From NCBI GenBank assembly GCA_026003215.1, contig BPGV01000001.1, forward strand, positions 1,304,466 to 1,368,465: a stretch of DNA of 64,000 bases, written 5' to 3'. The notes beneath the pieces were generated by a model. It was not told where the DNA came from. It was given only the letters and a program-made list of their open reading frames with translations, and made no database searches. Of this stretch, positions 25,109-35,100 are shown piece by piece; position 1 is the first letter of the stretch; the number at the start of each line of letters is the position of its first letter. Both the position numbers and the translations under genes were made by a program. This DNA comes from Bacteroidia bacterium (GTDB lineage Bacteria > Bacteroidota > Bacteroidia > SpSt-205).

Positions 25109-27469
25109 ATTTGGCGCGCGCTCTGGTGGGTTTTCAGCGCCTCCCCCTTTATAGCCCCTGGGCAAAATGCCGTCCTCCGATTGCGTATAGTTAGTGCTGA
25201 AAATGCCCCTCTCCCCCATGCCCAGGTGTTTTTACCCGCCCAGAATGCCTCCTATACCGCTGACTCCATAGGACGCCTCACCCTTACGCTGCCAGCTGGA
25301 CGCTACCGCTTGCGCATCTCCCATGTGAATGCTTATCCCGTAGAGACAGAAGTTACCCTCCAAGCGTACGCGACCACGCCCTTGACCATCTCACTGCCCC
25401 TGCGCGAACTCTCCACTGACTCGATAGCTATTCGGGACCAGCGGCCGCCGCCTACTGCGCTGCCCAATGCCCCTTTCTTGCAGCCTATCCCAATTCGTAC
25501 AGAGGCGCTACGCTTTATGCCGTCCGTCAAGCCCGACATTGAAAGTCGGCTGGCCCTCATGGGCGCCCTCACCTCCAGCGAACTCTCCTCCCAATACCGC
25601 GTACGCGGCGGAAACTTTGATGAAAACCTGGTCTATGCCGGCGAAATAGAGATATACCGCCCTTTCTCTGCCCGCAGCGGTCAGCAAGAAGGGCTCGGCT
25701 TCACCAATCCCCTCCTCTTAGAAGAAGTCCATTTCAGCACAGGGGGCTTTGAAGCGCGCTATGGCGATAAGCTCTCCTCCGTCCTCCAAGTGACTTACAA
25801 GCGCCGAGAAAAAACCGAAAGCACCATGGAGGCGGGGCTTCTCACCCAAAGCTTTGCCATCAGTGGGAAGGCCGGCACCATATATTATACGCTGGGAGCT
25901 CGGCGTTTTGCCATAGGCTATCTTTTGCGGACGCTTCCTGTCCAAGGCCAATACCGTCCTATATTTTACGATGGGCAGGCGTACCTCTGCTGGATCCGGC
26001 GGGATAGCACGGGCAGGGAAGTATGGCGGGCCGAACTCTTAGGCATAGGCCTTTTGAATCGCTATCGCCTCTTTCCCCAAACTGGAGAAGCGACCTTCGG
26101 CCTCATCAATGCGGCTTTACGCGTGCAGTTGTACTTCCAAGGGGCCGAGGAACTGCGCTACCGCACAGGGCAGACCGCTTTTTCGCTCACTTGGCGCCCT
26201 ACCCCTTATCTGCGCCTTAGCCACCAGATTAGCTATTTTGTCAGCTTAGAAGACGAAGTAGTAGAGGTAGAGGGCGCCTACCTCCTGGGCGAAGTTCAAA
26301 CAGGCTTGGGGAGCCAGCTGTATAACGAAATTGTGGTGCTACGCGGAGCCGGCAGCCAAATCCGCCACATCCGCAACTACCTGGATATCTACACCCTATA
26401 CGCTGAACAGCGTGGGGAATGGTTCTGGGACAAGCTCCTACGTCATCGGCTCCTGTGGGGTCTGCGACTCCAAGTAGAACGTTTCACCGATAGAGTCTAT
26501 GAGTGGAGCGCCTTAGACTCGGCCGACTATGTGCGCATGGATGAGCGCTACTTCTGGAATCAAGGCTTACAAAACTACCGCCTCATGGGTTTTGTGCAGC
26601 AGGGCCTGCGGTGGGGGCCCTGGCGCATAGAAGCCGGCTTGCGTACCCACTTCGCCTATAATAATCGTCAGTGGCTTTTTAGCCCACGGCTCCAGGTGCT
26701 CTACCAACCCTCCGAAAAGCTCCAATATCGGTTAGGGGTAGGGCATTATGCGCAGCCGCCCTTTTACCGAGAGCTACGGGATATTTCTTACAAGCTCATT
26801 CCTACGCTGCGTGCCCAGCAAAGCCTCCAGCTGGTGGTAGGCGCCGACTATCGCTTCCAGCTGTGGAGCCGGCCTTTTAGGTACTTCGTAGAGTTGTACT
26901 ACAAGCACCTCTGGGACCTCATACCATACGAGATTGAGAATGTGCGCATTCGGTATTACGGGACAAATGCCGCCCGCGGCTATGCCTACGGCTTAGACAT
27001 GCGCTTGAATGGGGAGTTTCTCGCGGGGGTAGACTCGTGGTTTGCCGTGGGCTTACTCTCTACCAAAGAGTACCTGCCAGGGATAGGCTGGATGCGGCGC
27101 CCCAGTGACCAGCGGGTTAGTTTTGCCTTTTACCTTCAAGATGAGCTGCCCACAAACCCCTTGTACAAGGTTACGCTACAGTTTGTCTTTGCCTCAGGAC
27201 CGCCATTTGGGGTGCCCCGGCGCATAGCCGCTCGTACGGTTTTCCAGATGCCTTTTTACAATCGGGTGGACTTGGGGCTGAGCCGGTTTTTCCCGATAGA
27301 CCGCAAATATCTCAAGTCGTTATGGATCGGGATAGATGTTTTCAATCTTTTTCAGCGCTACAATGTCGTGAGCTACCAGTGGATAGCGGATGTATATGGG
27401 ATTCGGTGGGCGGTACCCAACTACCTTTCGGCTCGGCTGGTGAATCTGCGGGTGATTGGGGAGTTTTGA
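25109..27469 (+). CDS. TonB-dependent outer-membrane receptor, start codon probably ATT
   Basis: A ~786-residue TonB-dependent receptor. An N-terminal carboxypeptidase-regulatory-like domain (~20-110: LRIVSAENAPLPHAQVFL...YTADSIGRLTLTLPAGRYRLRISH) is followed by a plug (~130-230: SSQYRVRGGNFDENLVYAGEIEIYRP, GGFEARYGDKLSSVLQV) and a beta-barrel ending NYLSARLVNLRVIGEF. The frame is open far upstream through the permease gene, but the export signal (WRALWWVFSASPFIAPGQ) begins at an ATT at 25109. There is no in-frame ATG, GTG or TTG near it. The start is therefore uncertain. The substrate is unknown. The last 49 bp overlap the convergent ruvC. Confidence 0.85.
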   Translation: MWRALWWVFSASPFIAPGQNAVLRLRIVSAENAPLPHAQVFLPAQNASYTADSIGRLTLTLPAGRYRLRISHVNAYPVETEVTLQAYATTPLTISLPLRELSTDSIAIRDQRPPPTALPNAPFLQPIPIRTEALRFMPSVKPDIESRLALMGALTSSELSSQYRVRGGNFDENLVYAGEIEIYRPFSARSGQQEGLGFTNPLLLEEVHFSTGGFEARYGDKLSSVLQVTYKRREKTESTMEAGLLTQSFAISGKAGTIYYTLGARRFAIGYLLRTLPVQGQYRPIFYDGQAYLCWIRRDSTGREVWRAELLGIGLLNRYRLFPQTGEATFGLINAALRVQLYFQGAEELRYRTGQTAFSLTWRPTPYLRLSHQISYFVSLEDEVVEVEGAYLLGEVQTGLGSQLYNEIVVLRGAGSQIRHIRNYLDIYTLYAEQRGEWFWDKLLRHRLLWGLRLQVERFTDRVYEWSALDSADYVRMDERYFWNQGLQNYRLMGFVQQGLRWGPWRIEAGLRTHFAYNNRQWLFSPRLQVLYQPSEKLQYRLGVGHYAQPPFYRELRDISYKLIPTLRAQQSLQLVVGADYRFQLWSRPFRYFVELYYKHLWDLIPYEIENVRIRYYGTNAARGYAYGLDMRLNGEFLAGVDSWFAVGLLSTKEYLPGIGWMRRPSDQRVSFAFYLQDELPTNPLYKVTLQFVFASGPPFGVPRRIAARTVFQMPFYNRVDLGLSRFFPIDRKYLKSLWIGIDVFNLFQRYNVVSYQWIADVYGIRWAVPNYLSARLVNLRVIGEF

Positions 27470-27939
27470 AGGGAAGCGCCGGCAATAGCGATGGCGATAG
27501 CATCGGTGATATGGAGATTGTCTGGCAGCTGATACGGTGGCAAGAGGTAATGCTGGAGCATAGCGGCCAGCTGTTCTTTGGAGGCATGGGCTCGACCTGT
27601 CACGGCTTTTTTTACCTGTACGGCGGCGAGGGCGACGGGGGCAGGTCGTCCCAGGCTAAGCAAAAGCCCCCAGAGGAGGCCCTTTGCGGTGCCCAGCATC
27701 AGCGCACTGCGCACACTTTTTCCTACGAAAGGCTCTTCCATCCAAACGACACTCTCCTGGGGGGTGGCCATGAGCTGGTCCGCAAGCCAACGATGAAGGT
27801 CTGTTAGCCGCTCTTCCAAAGGTCGGCTGCCCAGCGCTAAGCCCACGGCCTTTTCTAAGTAAAAGGTGGTGCTTCCTTCTACTTTGAGCAGCGCAAAGCC
27901 TACCTCCTGCGCCCCCAAGTCAATCCCTATATGCCACAT
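27421..27939 (-). CDS. ruvC: Holliday junction endonuclease RuvC
   Basis: A 172-residue crossover-junction nuclease. Catalytic positions fit the RuvC fold: D7 in IGIDLG, E68/E69 in WMEEPFVGK, and H143 and D146 in NLHITDAIAIA. VQVKKAVTGRAHASKEQ is the conserved middle motif. The fourth acidic position of E. coli RuvC (D138) is histidine here, as in Thermus RuvC. The ATG at 27939 is 2 bp after the stop of the large sensor gene, so ruvC is probably expressed from that unit. The C-terminal ~16 residues are encoded in the overlap with the TonB receptor gene. Confidence 0.93.
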   Translation of the reverse strand: MWHIGIDLGAQEVGFALLKVEGSTTFYLEKAVGLALGSRPLEERLTDLHRWLADQLMATPQESVVWMEEPFVGKSVRSALMLGTAKGLLWGLLLSLGRPAPVALAAVQVKKAVTGRAHASKEQLAAMLQHYLLPPYQLPDNLHITDAIAIAIAGASLQNSPITRRFTSRAER

Positions 27940-27941
27940 GA

Positions 27942-30900
27942 TTACCACACGCGTATGCCCCACATAGTCACGTCATCCAGCTGTTCTCGGTCTTTGCCGA
28001 AATCCTTCCATTCTTTCCACCGCATATTGAAAAGAGCCCGGCGACGAGACATAGAGGGTTCATGGATTGTCTCTAAGATGAACTCTTTGAGCTTTTTCGT
28101 ACCAAAGCGCTTTTCTTCAGGACCGCCCAGTTGGTCTACCACCCCGTCGGTAAAAAGAAAGAACGTATCGCCGGCCTCCAGAAAAACCTCATGTTCCGTG
28201 AAGAAGCGCTCTTCTTCCAGTTGCTCCCCGCCAATAGCTTTTTTGTCGGGCTTGATTTCCTTGAGCTCTACCCCTCGCGTGTAGTACAAAGGCAAGTTGG
28301 CCCCGGCATACAAGAGGCGATAATTTTGGGGAAAGTAGCGCACTAAGGCAATATCCATGCCATCGCGCGAGAGGGTCTCTTCACCTTCTATGTCCTGACG
28401 AAGCACTTGGCGCACACCGATGTGTAGGTCATGGAGGATTTGCGCAGGGGAGTAGATTCGGTCTTTATTGATGATTTGGTCCAGGAGAATACTCCCGATG
28501 AGAGTCATAAAGGCGCCGGGCACGCCATGCCCGGTACCATCGGCTACTACGATGAAATAACTATCTTCGGTAGGACTAAACCAATAAAAATCACCACCTA
28601 CACCATTCCTGTGCTGAGGCCGCCAAATAATAAAGTAGTTATCTTTTCCAAAGTATTTATCCAGCAAAGCATCCGAAGGAAGGATGTTTTTCTGCATGCG
28701 TTTCGCGTAGCGGATGCTTTCCTGGATATTTTGCATGGCCTCTTCCAGCTCGCGTTTTTGGAGTTCGAGCTGTTCGTAGGCTTCTTGGAGGCGGCGGGCG
28801 TAAGCTTGTTGGGCTTCTTCGATCACCGAAGCCGCCGAAGCCGCCAGGGCCCGGAGAAAGTTCACTTCATCCAGCTGCCACTGGCGCTGCGTGTATCTAT
28901 GTTCTACGCTGATAAGACCGACGGTTTTAGCGCCCACGCGTATAACGCCATCAAGCACGCTGGCCACATTGTTTGGCTTAAAGAGCGGCAAAGCCAGCTC
29001 TCGCGTGCGCAGGTCAGATAACGCATCTACCACGGCTATCACCTGATCCCGCTCTAAACTTTGAAAGTACAACGGATACAAAGACCGATTAGTCACAGTA
29101 CCTACAGTATGGGAATGGGGTTCTTTTTCAGCGACAGCTACACACCGGGCAAGGTCAGGCTCTTCGTATAACCATATACTTACACGATACGCTTTGAAAG
29201 TTTCCAAGGCTATCTCCGCGATTACTTGAAAAGCCTTTTCAATATCCCCTTCACGCAGGGCCGGATGGGCCGCCAAGACAGAAAGCGCGTTCTGCTGCTC
29301 TTTGAGGCGGAACTCCTGCTCTTTTTGCTCGGTTATGTCAAATAGGATATTGATGGTTTTGAGGATAGAGGAGCGTTTATCGGGACGATTGTGATCTATC
29401 AGCGGAGTACTCGACATGATGGCCCAATACCGCTGTCCTAAGTTACCTTTAAGCTCTACTTCGGCTTTCCAAAACTGGCCCGCTTGCATGCTGCGCCAGT
29501 GCCCTTGAAGGACAGCCATAGGTTGCCTTTCAGAAAAAAGCACCCCATAATGGGGCCCTTGGAGTTCGGACAGCTCATAACCGAGGGCCTCCGCCAAACC
29601 TTGGGAAAGGTAGGTGAGGTGCCCTTCGCCATCTGTCTCAAAGAGCCAAGCGGCATTATTCAATGCCTCTAACTGCGCCGAAAGCTGCAGCTGGGAAACC
29701 CTGTAGTTTTCGTTACTACGACGGAGCTCCTCGGTATTTTCCCGCAGAAGCTGCTCCTGCTCCCGCGCTAAAAGCAGCGCATTTTGAATCTCGGATTCTT
29801 GCTGCTTTTGGAGTGTGATATCAAATCCTACCAAAATATATTTGTATATTTGACCATCTACTTGTCTTACCGGCGTAATAGTTTGCTGAAACCAGACCTC
29901 CTCGCCGTATTTATTTGTATAGGAGACAACTTCTTGCCAGGCTTCTCCTTTACGGAGGTGGGAAAAAAGCTTCTCTACGAGGGGCTGCTCTTCGGGGCGG
30001 CGCAGCTGGCTGTAAGGTGCTCCCAGTACCTCTTCGGCGGTGTAGCCAAAAAGTCGGAGGAAGGCTTCATTGACGTAAATCAGGCGGCCTTCGGGGTTCA
30101 TTTCGGCCACCAGGGCGGCCGCGTTGAGGGCCGTAATCTGGCCGCGCAACTCCGCCTGGGTGCGGCGCATTTCTTCGGCTGATGCTTCCAGCTCTTCTAT
30201 GTTTTGCCGAAGCTCCTCTTCCAACGCTTGAGCTTGTTCTAAATAGGAAAGGAGTTCTTCTTCCACCAGCTTGCGGTGTCCTTGTTGGAGCAGAAGCGAA
30301 GCCACTCGGGCCAGGAGCGCAGGATACTCTAAATCCTTTGGCGGTGCCTCCGTAAGTCTTTCTACAAAAAACACCCCGGCTATTTCTTCATCCAGATACA
30401 CCGGGAAAAGCCATAACTGTTTGACTCTCTTCTCCTCCAGGTAGGCCACTAAGCCCGGCGCAGTGGGTTGATAAGGACCCGGCGCAGGCGGTTCTACAAG
30501 ATGGGCACGTACCCACTGGGTAGCCTCTGGGGGCAGATCTACGCTATTGGAATGGGTCAAAAGGGTAGGATCATAAGCCTCCAGACAGTGTAGTTTCTCT
30601 TCTTCCTGGCCAAAAACCCAGAAACTATACCGCGCATCCGGGTCCAGGGTAGCTGCTACTTCACAGATCGCAGATAGTCCCTCTAATACTTCTCCTTTTT
30701 GGAGGGCCGGCATTTTGAGGAGCGTCTGGAGGCTCTGCCTTTGCCGCAAAAGCCGCTCTACCTCTTGGTTATATTCTGCCTGGAGGACGGCATACTGCTG
30801 ACGCAGCCGCTCATACTCCGCTTCTACTTCCTGCAAGCGGAACTGGGCCTTATGCAGCGCCTCTTCCAGGGCTTTGAGTTTCCGAGTGGCTTGTGCTATC

Positions 30901-32138
30901 TCTACGACGGACAGGAGAGCCTTTTGTTCTTTGCCCCGCCGATACGGTAAAAAGAAGTACAAGTACTCCGCATCTCCTGCCTCTATTTGACCTTGGCGAG
31001 GCATCCCTTGCCGAAAGGCTTCCTCTAAATCAGCCGAAATATCGAAAAGCTTTTTCCATGAGCTGGCCTCAGACAGCCGAAGGAACAGGTCATTTTGAGA
31101 GACAAGTTGTCCCTCCGGAGACACTTCCGCGAGAGGTACAAGGTTTTGAAAAGCCCCTATTTCCAGGCGGAGGGTTTCTATTTGCTCGGAGAGACGCTTT
31201 TCCGTAGCTTGGAGTTCGGTCAAAAGGGCCTGCTTTTCTTCCTCGGCCTGCTTAAGGGCTTGCTCGGCAGCTTCCTGGGCTTGGGCTATTTGCTGGAGGG
31301 GGGAGAGTGCGGGGCCCAAAAGAGGCTTAAGCTCATTCCACGTAATGGCATTCCGCTTTTCGGCCAAAGCCTCCACTACCGCTAAGAGAGAATGCCACCG
31401 CTGCAAAAGATGGTTATAACTCTGCACTAAGGGCGCCCACGCTGCCTCAGGAACTGGCAGTTTCTCTCCTCGGGCTGAGAGCGCTACGATCTCTCTGAAA
31501 AGTTTTTCTTCCTTTCGTCCTATGAACAGTACGACCCCCACCCCGAGTATTAATAAAAGGCCTACCCCGACTAAGGCCCCTATCTGGACTTGCCGAAGCC
31601 CCCTTGCCTGCTCTTGAGTTTCTTGCTGGACCTTCTCCTCCAAGAGGTTTTGAAACCGTTTAATTTCGGTTTCTATGCCATTTAGCAAGGCAGGCTCCTC
31701 TGCATAATATTGCTCTAACACCAGTTGCCATTCTTCTTTTTGCTTAGCTGTCTCTAAGGCGCGACGCCAGCCCGTGTGCCGCTTTTCCAAAAGGAGGATA
31801 CGCTCTGCAAGCTCCCGCAAAGCCGGCGCAAATGACGGGTCAAAGAGGTTTCTTTCTATAGCTTTTAAGGCTTCGCGTAAGCTACTCTGGCGAAGCAGGG
31901 TAGGGGGCAAGGAGCGCCCCGTCACTTGCTCTAAAAAAATAGAACGCAGGCGCAGCTCTTGTATCCATACAGCCCGTTCTATATCCAAAAGCGCTTGCTG
32001 AAGCGCGACCCACCGCTGCTGCCTTTGTTCACGCGCTCGGTGCAGCTGCCATAGCCCTACCCCTCCTGCAATGCCCAAAACCCCCACGACTAAAAGAAAA
32101 AATACGCTCCACTGGCGCACACGCTGGCCCGGTAACAT
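27942..32138 (-). CDS. Membrane sensor with GAF, PAS and SpoIIE-type phosphatase domains
   Basis: A 1,398-residue signalling protein. Two membrane helices (~12-30 and ~183-205) flank a helical extracytoplasmic region. Then come long coiled coils (~230-345 and ~430-500), a GAF-like domain (~505-655), two PAS domains (~690-790: LIYVNEAFLRLFGYTAEEVLGA; ~840-950: LTYLSQGLAEALGYELSELQG), a second GAF (~985-1115), a coiled coil, and a C-terminal PP2C/SpoIIE phosphatase (~1160-1395) with GVGGDFYWF, VADGTGHGVPGAFM, GMDIALV, FTDGVVDQ and DDVTMWGI. It probably dephosphorylates an anti-sigma-antagonist type partner, but none is adjacent. The start ATG is five bases after a TACCTTAG box. ruvC follows by 2 bp. 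Confidence 0.92.
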   Translation of the reverse strand: MLPGQRVRQWSVFFLLVVGVLGIAGGVGLWQLHRAREQRQQRWVALQQALLDIERAVWIQELRLRSIFLEQVTGRSLPPTLLRQSSLREALKAIERNLFDPSFAPALRELAERILLLEKRHTGWRRALETAKQKEEWQLVLEQYYAEEPALLNGIETEIKRFQNLLEEKVQQETQEQARGLRQVQIGALVGVGLLLILGVGVVLFIGRKEEKLFREIVALSARGEKLPVPEAAWAPLVQSYNHLLQRWHSLLAVVEALAEKRNAITWNELKPLLGPALSPLQQIAQAQEAAEQALKQAEEEKQALLTELQATEKRLSEQIETLRLEIGAFQNLVPLAEVSPEGQLVSQNDLFLRLSEASSWKKLFDISADLEEAFRQGMPRQGQIEAGDAEYLYFFLPYRRGKEQKALLSVVEIAQATRKLKALEEALHKAQFRLQEVEAEYERLRQQYAVLQAEYNQEVERLLRQRQSLQTLLKMPALQKGEVLEGLSAICEVAATLDPDARYSFWVFGQEEEKLHCLEAYDPTLLTHSNSVDLPPEATQWVRAHLVEPPAPGPYQPTAPGLVAYLEEKRVKQLWLFPVYLDEEIAGVFFVERLTEAPPKDLEYPALLARVASLLLQQGHRKLVEEELLSYLEQAQALEEELRQNIEELEASAEEMRRTQAELRGQITALNAAALVAEMNPEGRLIYVNEAFLRLFGYTAEEVLGAPYSQLRRPEEQPLVEKLFSHLRKGEAWQEVVSYTNKYGEEVWFQQTITPVRQVDGQIYKYILVGFDITLQKQQESEIQNALLLAREQEQLLRENTEELRRSNENYRVSQLQLSAQLEALNNAAWLFETDGEGHLTYLSQGLAEALGYELSELQGPHYGVLFSERQPMAVLQGHWRSMQAGQFWKAEVELKGNLGQRYWAIMSSTPLIDHNRPDKRSSILKTINILFDITEQKEQEFRLKEQQNALSVLAAHPALREGDIEKAFQVIAEIALETFKAYRVSIWLYEEPDLARCVAVAEKEPHSHTVGTVTNRSLYPLYFQSLERDQVIAVVDALSDLRTRELALPLFKPNNVASVLDGVIRVGAKTVGLISVEHRYTQRQWQLDEVNFLRALAASAASVIEEAQQAYARRLQEAYEQLELQKRELEEAMQNIQESIRYAKRMQKNILPSDALLDKYFGKDNYFIIWRPQHRNGVGGDFYWFSPTEDSYFIVVADGTGHGVPGAFMTLIGSILLDQIINKDRIYSPAQILHDLHIGVRQVLRQDIEGEETLSRDGMDIALVRYFPQNYRLLYAGANLPLYYTRGVELKEIKPDKKAIGGEQLEEERFFTEHEVFLEAGDTFFLFTDGVVDQLGGPEEKRFGTKKLKEFILETIHEPSMSRRRALFNMRWKEWKDFGKDREQLDDVTMWGIRVW

Positions 32139-32143
32139 CTCCA

Positions 32144-32151
32144 CTAAGGTA
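32144..32151 (-). promoter_or_regulatory. -7 box TACCTTAG for the sensor-ruvC unit
   Basis: One mismatch to TAnnTTTG, five bases before the ATG at 32138. An in-frame GTG at 32144 overlaps it and is rejected as start. Confidence 0.5.
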
Positions 32152-32175
32152 CAAAAAGCACACGGGATACACTTA

Positions 32176-35100
32176 TCAGAGCCCCTGCTTAAACCCTACC
32201 AGAAACCGCGCCGCAGAAACCCGCCCCTCTTCTATGGGCCAATACACCTCCACGCCGATAGGTAATCGCATCACTTGAAACCGTAGTCCCGTCCCGATGC
32301 TCATAAGAAAAGGACTCTTGAGCGTCTGCACACTGATGATAAGGGGCGGACGATAAATGTATTCAGCATCTATGGGATTTTTTTGGGAAAAGGGATTTCC
32401 TGTAGTCCACGTTGTAGCCACATAATAGCCTATCTGCCATTCAAAAGTGTAAGTATTTTTGACAGGAAGGGAGGGTTCTCGTCGCCAAGCCAAAATTGGG
32501 AAGCGCGCCACCACAGAAGCCGATAAAAGGTTACGTCCCCGGCGAGCTTGATACGGAAAGCCCGGCAAGTAGTGGTATTCGCTCATGTAGTAAGCCCCTA
32601 TGGGCCCCAGGGTCGGTACCTGACTACGGTTTTGGAAGTCGTAGTTAATCCAATCTGGAACGCCCCCGAGGAAGAAATAGCGCCCTGGCGTGCCGCCCAA
32701 GGCCGCCGACCCCGCAGCTTCAACCACAAAGGCGCGGGCCACGGGTTGAAAGCGCCTAATATGCAGCGCTATCAAGGGGAAAGTCCATCCGCCTTCCCCT
32801 TGGTAGGCTTCTCCGCGCAGGGTACCTTGCCATCCCTGCCAAGGAAAAGTCTCGCGGTAAGCGATTCGCTCATATTGTAGCTGCGCGCGCCCGCCCCACC
32901 ACCGGGCATGCCCCGAGAGGTCTTGGGCATCGGTAGTTTGGAGGTCGTAGCGAGTAGCATCTATCCCCAACAAAGCCCCCTCTACAGCTATGCCTGGCCG
33001 TATAACATACCGCAGCCCCAACTCGCCTTGCCAAGTAGTATTACGTAGGGTACGCCCATATCGGGTAGCAGGGAAGTAATGGCTTTGCTTCCGTAGCTGG
33101 GTAAATGGCTGAAATGCACTGCGATACCGAGTGTAGCTTAGCGCAAATTCTGAACTTCGCAAGTCAATATACGGCGTCCATGCAAAAGACCACGCATGGT
33201 CGCCGTGGGGATCGCGCGCCGAGGCCGAAACCTGCCATCCTAAGCGCATGAGCGGATGCAATACAGGTCCCATACGCACATCCCATAAAAGCCAGTGATA
33301 CGGAACAGCGCCCTGGGGCTTGCTCTCCGGGAGAAAGTAAGATTTTTGCGTAGGCTCCACCGCCTTTTGGCGGCGGCGGCGCACGGGCCGACTGACATCC
33401 TCGTCAAAGAGATAGAAGGCAGAGGGTTTCTGAGAGAGCGTATCTCCCCGTAGTGTATCCGTACGAGGAAGGGGCTTTTCACTGTGTCCTTTTGCGGCCG
33501 CAAGGTACATAGCGCGCCGTTGCAGCCGAAACTGAATAATCTCTGCTGCCAGCAGCGAAGGAAAGGCAGCCCCCTTTTGCCATAGCTGGGATAAAGGCAC
33601 CGCTCCTATCCGAAGCCTGCCCCCTCGGTACCGAAGGAAGTAAGCCTTTTCCGTAGCCTGGCCTATCCACCGGGCAAGGCCGACTGTACGCCATGCAGAA
33701 GCCGCCGAACTATCCCGCCACAGAAGCCAAGCACACCCTTGCCCCGTCACATCTGTTAGGGTAGCCATAAGCGTATCCCCGACCACCCATCCGCCTTTTA
33801 CTTCGTAATACGGAGGAAACGGCAACGGCTCCCAGGAACCTGCATGATAGCGCACCGGCCGCGCAGGCTCCCACAGCACAGATAGGCTGGCTGGTCCGAC
33901 CGTATCGGGTTGCCACGCAGCCCAGTAGTCTCCTTGCGCTTCTGCGGGGGCATAGAAGTCTCCTTGAAGCTGCCCCAGTTTCCTAAGGGCGCCGGACGGC
34001 AAAGTGAGGGTATATACGGCTACCTCTCCCCTATCATCCATGCCCGCAATCAGAAGCGTACCTCCCTGAGTCCAGCGCAAGCTCTCTACCGCGCGTAAAG
34101 AGATGGGCAAGCGCTGATACTGCTTGTCTCCAACGGCCCAGTGCCATAGCACAGGCCCTTCCATCTCATAGCTCAGCCACGCCAGCCGCCCTTCTGAAGA
34201 GAACGCCATGGGTAGGTTCAGCTCGTAATATCCCCCCGGCCACGGCCAGCTGCCCCCTAAGGAATACTCTTCTTCTTCAAGTCGGAGATAATACCGTACC
34301 TGCCCTTGTTGCAAGACAGCATACGCCACCTTCTGCCCATCAGGAGACACCGCAGCTGATAGCACAGCTTTGCGGAATATCTCTTCACTCTCAGGTGACA
34401 AAGTAGGTTTTTCCTGCAGAATATCCAGAAAGCTGCGCCACTTTTCGGCAAGTTCTTCTTCAGAAATGTTGAGGGTAAAAGCGAGGGCCTCGGGAATATT
34501 TCGGGTAAGGCGGGCCATGTACAAGAGGTCTATGAGTTTACGTTGCCCGTAGGTGCGGTAGATATAAAACCACAGCGACTTATAGAGGCTTTTATAAAAA
34601 GGGGAGGGCCGAGCGGTGCGGTCAGCCAAGAGGATCAAGGCGTTCTCAGGCATGAGTTGCAGGCGGGCATAATCTTCGCCTGTCCACCCTTCTCCCCAAA
34701 AAAACGCAAAGCCCCACAAAAACCAGTCGGGCATATATAAGAGCGCCCGATTTTGGAGGCGAACCCCCTCAGAGAAATACAGGTGCTCTAAGATAGCGCC
34801 GATAACCTGACTGCGCACGATAGCGGCGGTAGTGGCTCGGGTTCCCCCCGGAAATACTTCTATAAGCGGTGGAGGAGCTACGAGGGCTCCTCGGGGGTTC
34901 CAAGGAGGCTGCTGCCCCCACGCGACCGGCGAAGGGTGAAGCCGTACAATGAGCGGCCGTTCCAAGGAAAACTCTAAAAGCCCCGTTAGCTCCCGGTATG
35001 CATCTGCCGCCCATGTCCCCACTTGCCGAGCTAATCCCTCTTGGCCTCGCACATACCATACGCCCACCGGCCCTACCTCCAAGGCCTCCCACCCCTTCGG

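Noticed and set aside
27941-27942. A separate promoter for ruvC
   Set aside because: No TAnnTTTG box lies before the ATG at 27939, and the sensor stop is 2 bp away, so co-transcription is simpler.
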